Assembly: GCA_009377525.1 (NCBI GenBank) | Contig: WHTW01000019.1 | Location: 1 to 64,000 of the forward strand | Direction of reading: 5' to 3' | Source: Rhodospirillales bacterium | Lineage (GTDB): Bacteria; Pseudomonadota; Alphaproteobacteria; Reyranellales; Reyranellaceae | DNA: 64,000 nt | Part shown: positions 61,243-64,000 of the stretch, one piece after another | Position numbering within the stretch: position 1 is the stretch's first letter | How the letters are laid out: each line of letters opens with the position of its first letter | Program-made: the position numbers and the translations under genes | The notes under the pieces: model-generated | The model's database searches: none | Told to the model about the DNA's origin: nothing | The model's input: only the letters and a program-made list of their open reading frames with translations

Positions 61243-62217
61243 ATGCCGGCAGCTCGCTCTACCGCATCGCGCAAGACAGCGGAGGCAGAGATCGCCGTCC
61301 GCCCCATAAATGGCTTCATTGGCGCTGAGATCGAGGGAATCGACCTGCGGCAGCCGCTCAGCCTGGCCCAGTTCAAGGTCGTACACGACGCGCTGGTGCA
61401 ATACGAAGTGATCGTGATGCGCGACCAGGACATCACGGTCGACCAGCAGATGGCCTTCGGCGCCCTGTTCGGCGAGCTCTCCATCCACCCCTTCTCGCCC
61501 AACCTCGCCGACACGCCCGAGGTCATCATCCTCGACTATTCCAAGGACAATCCGCCGGCCCTGACCGACATCTGGCATGCCGACGAGACCTTCCGCGAGG
61601 CGCCGCCGATGGGCACCATCCTGCGCGCCAAGGTCGTGCCCGAGGTCGGCGGCGACACGCTGTTCTCCAGCATGAGCGCCGCCTATCGCGGCCTTTCCGA
61701 GCGCATGAAGCAGCACATTCACGGCATGGAGGCGCTGCACGACTTCAAGCCGTGGCGGCCGCTGTTCAGCCACGACGACCGGGCCAAGCTGCGCAAGCTC
61801 GAGGACGAGTTCCCCAATCCCTGGCATCCGGTGGTGCAGATGCACCCGGTGTCGGGCCGGCGCATCCTCTACGTGAACCAGCAGTTCTGCGTGCGCATAA
61901 AGGACCTCAAGACCGACGAGAGCGACACGCTGCTTTCCTTCCTCTACCGGCAGGCGACCATCCCCGAGTACCAGCTGCGGGTGAAATGGCAGCCCAACAC
62001 CTTGGTGATGTGGGACAACCGTTCCGTGCTGCACTATGCCGCGCACGACTACTACCCGGCGCGCCGCACCATGGAGCGCGTGACGGTGAAGGGCGACCGC
62101 CCGGTCGGCGTCAGCGTCCCCTACGCTCCCGATACGGTTGAAGCCAACGGCACGGTGAAACCGCTGATCGCCGAGGGCACACGGCCGGGGCCCAAGCGCG
62201 CCTTCGATCGTTACTGA
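61243..62217 (+). CDS. TauD/TfdA-family 2OG-Fe(II) dioxygenase
   Basis: The 324-aa enzyme has the TauD fold. Iron ligands are His112 and Asp114 (DIWHADETF) and His264 (SVLHYAAHDY); Arg279 (MERVTV) holds 2-oxoglutarate. AVRPINGFIGAEIEGIDL is the family N-terminus and KVVPEVGGDTLFSSM the mid-domain. It uses 2OG and O2 to hydroxylate a small substrate, releasing for example sulfite or a phenol. A GGAGG lies seven bases before ATG 61243. The divergent hydroxyacid oxidase and the following family 5 binding protein suggest a catabolic unit. Substrate unknown. Confidence 0.92.
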   Translation: MPAARSTASRKTAEAEIAVRPINGFIGAEIEGIDLRQPLSLAQFKVVHDALVQYEVIVMRDQDITVDQQMAFGALFGELSIHPFSPNLADTPEVIILDYSKDNPPALTDIWHADETFREAPPMGTILRAKVVPEVGGDTLFSSMSAAYRGLSERMKQHIHGMEALHDFKPWRPLFSHDDRAKLRKLEDEFPNPWHPVVQMHPVSGRRILYVNQQFCVRIKDLKTDESDTLLSFLYRQATIPEYQLRVKWQPNTLVMWDNRSVLHYAAHDYYPARRTMERVTVKGDRPVGVSVPYAPDTVEANGTVKPLIAEGTRPGPKRAFDRY

Positions 62218-62360
62218 TCAGAGCCTCAATCGTGAAGGAAATGTGGCGCGTCCTTGTGCACCGCATGGCGTGTTCCTTGCACCTGCGACCCGGGCAACTT
62301 AGATTTCATCCGGACTGATTTTCCGCTGACGCAACTACAAAAAACACAGGGTAGGCACCT

Positions 62361-64000
62361 ATGAAGCGACGCGTTTTCACGAAGGCAGTTGTCTTCGGTC
62401 TGCTGTGCAGCCCGGCCTTCGCCGCCGATCCGGCTCCCAAGCTGCAGGAAACCCCGATGCTCGCCGACCAGGTGAAGTCGGGCGCCCTGCCTCCGGTCGA
62501 CAGACGCGTGCCGCAACAGCCTCTGGTGGTAAGCAAATTCTACGGAGGCGAAGGCCCTGGACGCTCCGGCGGCGAGCTCAGGATATTGGTGGCCGGCGAT
62601 CGCGACACCCGCCTGATGACGATCTACAGCTACACGCGCCTGATCGTCCACACGCCGGATTTCAAGCTGCAGCCCGACATCCTCGAGAGCTACGAGAACA
62701 AAGACGACCGCGAGTTCACCTTCAAGTTGCGCGAAGGCCACAAGTGGTCCGACGGCCACCCTTTCACGACCGAGGACTTCCGCTTCTTCTGGGAGGACAT
62801 CGCCAACAACAAGGAACTGTCGCGGGGGGGTCCCTCGGTCGAGCTGATGGTCGACGGCAAGCCGCCGAAGGTCGAGATCATCGATGAACGCACCATCAAG
62901 TACAGCTGGGACAAGCCCAACCCCTACTTCATCGAGAGCCAGGCGCGCGCCGCGCCGCTGTTTCTGTTCCGCCCCGCCCACTACCTCAAGAAGTTCCACG
63001 CCAAGTACACTTCCGCCGAGGAAATCGCCAAGGCGGCCAAGGGCGGCCAGAGCGGCAGCAACTGGGTGCAGATCTACCGGCGTTACGACGTCATGTACGC
63101 CAACAACAACCCCGACCTGCCGACGCTCAACCCGTGGGTCAACACCACGGCGCCGCCGGCGCAGCGCTACGTATTCGCGCGCAATCCCTACTATCACCGC
63201 ATCGACGCCAAGGGGCAGCAGCTACCCTACATCGACCGCGTCATCCTCACCCAGGCGGCGACCAACCTGATCCCGGCCAAGGCCGGGCTCGGCGAGGCCG
63301 ACCTGCAGCCGCGCTATCTCAACATGCGCGACTACACCTTCCTGCAGAAGAGCGCCAAGAGCTCGGGTGTCGAGGTGCGGCTCTGGGAATCGGGCTCAGG
63401 CTCGCAGCTCGCTCTCTATCCCAACCTCAATGCCAATGACGAGGAGTGGCGCAAGCTGATGCGCGACGTGCGTTTCCGCCGCGCGCTGTCGCTGGCCATC
63501 GACCGCAACGAGTTGAACGAGGTCGTCTATCTCGGCTTGGCCAAGCCCTCGAACAACACCATCATGGACCGCTCGGTGCTGTTCAAGCCGGAATACGCCA
63601 AGAAGTGGGCGCAGTACGATCCCAAGCTCGCCAACAAGCTGCTGGACGAGGTCGGCCTCAAGAAGAAGGACAGCCAGGGCATCCGCCTGCTGCCCGACGG
63701 CCGGCCGGCGACCATCGTGGTCGAGCATGCCAGTGAGGAGACGGAAGATGCCGACGCCCTGCACCTGATCGCCGAGATGTGGAAGAAGGTCGGCATCAAG
63801 ATGCTGACCAAGCCGCAGACGCGCGAGAACTTCCGCCTGCGCGCCTTCTCCGGCGAGGCGATCATGACGGCCTTCGCCGGCGTGGTGACGGCGGTGCCGA
63901 CGCCCAACACCAGCCCCAAGGAGTTCGCCCCCACCATGCAGGGCGGCTTGCAGTGGTCGCGCTGGGGCATGTTCATCGAATCCAAGGGCCGCATGGGCGA
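62361..64000 (+). CDS. Family 5 extracellular solute-binding protein, 3' end outside the window
   Basis: ATG 62361 opens a frame that stays open to the window end (about 546 residues). A signal peptide MKRRVFTKAVVFGLLCSPAFAA leads to GELRILVAGDRDTRLMTIYSY, DILESYENKDDREFTFKLREGHKWSDG and DVRFRRALSLAIDRNELNEVV, all typical of peptide/nickel-type binding proteins (SBP_bac_5). The mature part is longer than average, suggesting a 600-plus-residue variant as found with microcin C/oligosaccharide importers. The gap from the TauD-type gene is 143 bases. Transporter genes probably follow beyond 64000. Confidence 0.9.
   Translation, partial: MKRRVFTKAVVFGLLCSPAFAADPAPKLQETPMLADQVKSGALPPVDRRVPQQPLVVSKFYGGEGPGRSGGELRILVAGDRDTRLMTIYSYTRLIVHTPDFKLQPDILESYENKDDREFTFKLREGHKWSDGHPFTTEDFRFFWEDIANNKELSRGGPSVELMVDGKPPKVEIIDERTIKYSWDKPNPYFIESQARAAPLFLFRPAHYLKKFHAKYTSAEEIAKAAKGGQSGSNWVQIYRRYDVMYANNNPDLPTLNPWVNTTAPPAQRYVFARNPYYHRIDAKGQQLPYIDRVILTQAATNLIPAKAGLGEADLQPRYLNMRDYTFLQKSAKSSGVEVRLWESGSGSQLALYPNLNANDEEWRKLMRDVRFRRALSLAIDRNELNEVVYLGLAKPSNNTIMDRSVLFKPEYAKKWAQYDPKLANKLLDEVGLKKKDSQGIRLLPDGRPATIVVEHASEETEDADALHLIAEMWKKVGIKMLTKPQTRENFRLRAFSGEAIMTAFAGVVTAVPTPNTSPKEFAPTMQGGLQWSRWGMFIESKGRMG

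Overview
The window is high-GC DNA (roughly 60-67 % by eye). Gene content, codon use and repeats suggest a soil or plant-associated alphaproteobacterium of the Reyranella/Bradyrhizobium kind: several ABC/TRAP uptake systems, aromatic and urea-derivative catabolism, 2OG-Fe(II) oxygenases, class III cyclase proteins and families of dispersed palindromes. Taxonomy is an inference; no marker gene is present.

Layout. (1) 0-16 kb: an amidohydrolase, a run of four tiny overlapping genes, an AdaA-like regulator divergent from an MFS transporter, a TPR protein, a three-gene operon (Lys-rich small protein, unknown 414-aa protein, 2OG-Fe(II) oxygenase), a DUF4188 protein, a 1311-aa regulator-ATPase, and an orphan MazF-type toxin. 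Two scraps of a pcaB-like gene, at 5.3 kb (minus) and 15.9 kb (plus), fit end to end if the 10.6 kb between them is inverted. (2) 16-21.5 kb: a complete peptide/nickel-type ABC operon. (3) 21.7-35.8 kb: an accessory zone with a LexA-like HTH protein, IS630-, integrase- and IS3-type remnants, a frameshifted tyrosine recombinase with a small HTH partner, a CdiI-like immunity gene, scraps of SRPBCC, alpha/beta hydrolase and acyl-CoA ligase genes, an AhpC-like/2OG oxygenase fusion, a K+ uptake pair (ktrB/trkA) and a tRNA-Ser 3' end that looks like an attachment-site relic. (4) 35.8-47 kb: pcaH-pcaG-pcaB, a CusF-like protein, an EVPGFR-repeat protein with a small partner, a phosphonate monoester hydrolase-like sulfatase, a CtBP-like dehydrogenase, a class III cyclase and two sulfotransferase-type genes. 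(5) 47-64 kb: catabolic core. A D-2-hydroxyacid dehydrogenase diverges from an operon of IlvD/EDD dehydratase, EPSP-synthase-like protein and RraA-like aldolase. AtzG-AtzE-AtzH diverges from AtzF followed by a DctPQM TRAP transporter. Then come an SDR, an FMN alpha-hydroxyacid oxidase, a TauD-type dioxygenase and the start of another family 5 solute-binding protein, cut by the window end.

How it fits together. The right third reads as uptake plus breakdown of small carboxylates and N-rich amides: TRAP import, amide hydrolysis by AtzEG/AtzH/AtzF to ammonia and CO2, and oxidation of hydroxy acids. The left and middle parts are rearranged, with broken gene copies, IS remnants and at least four palindrome families. 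No CRISPR array, rRNA or complete tRNA gene was seen. Function calls come from reading motifs by eye, without database searches.
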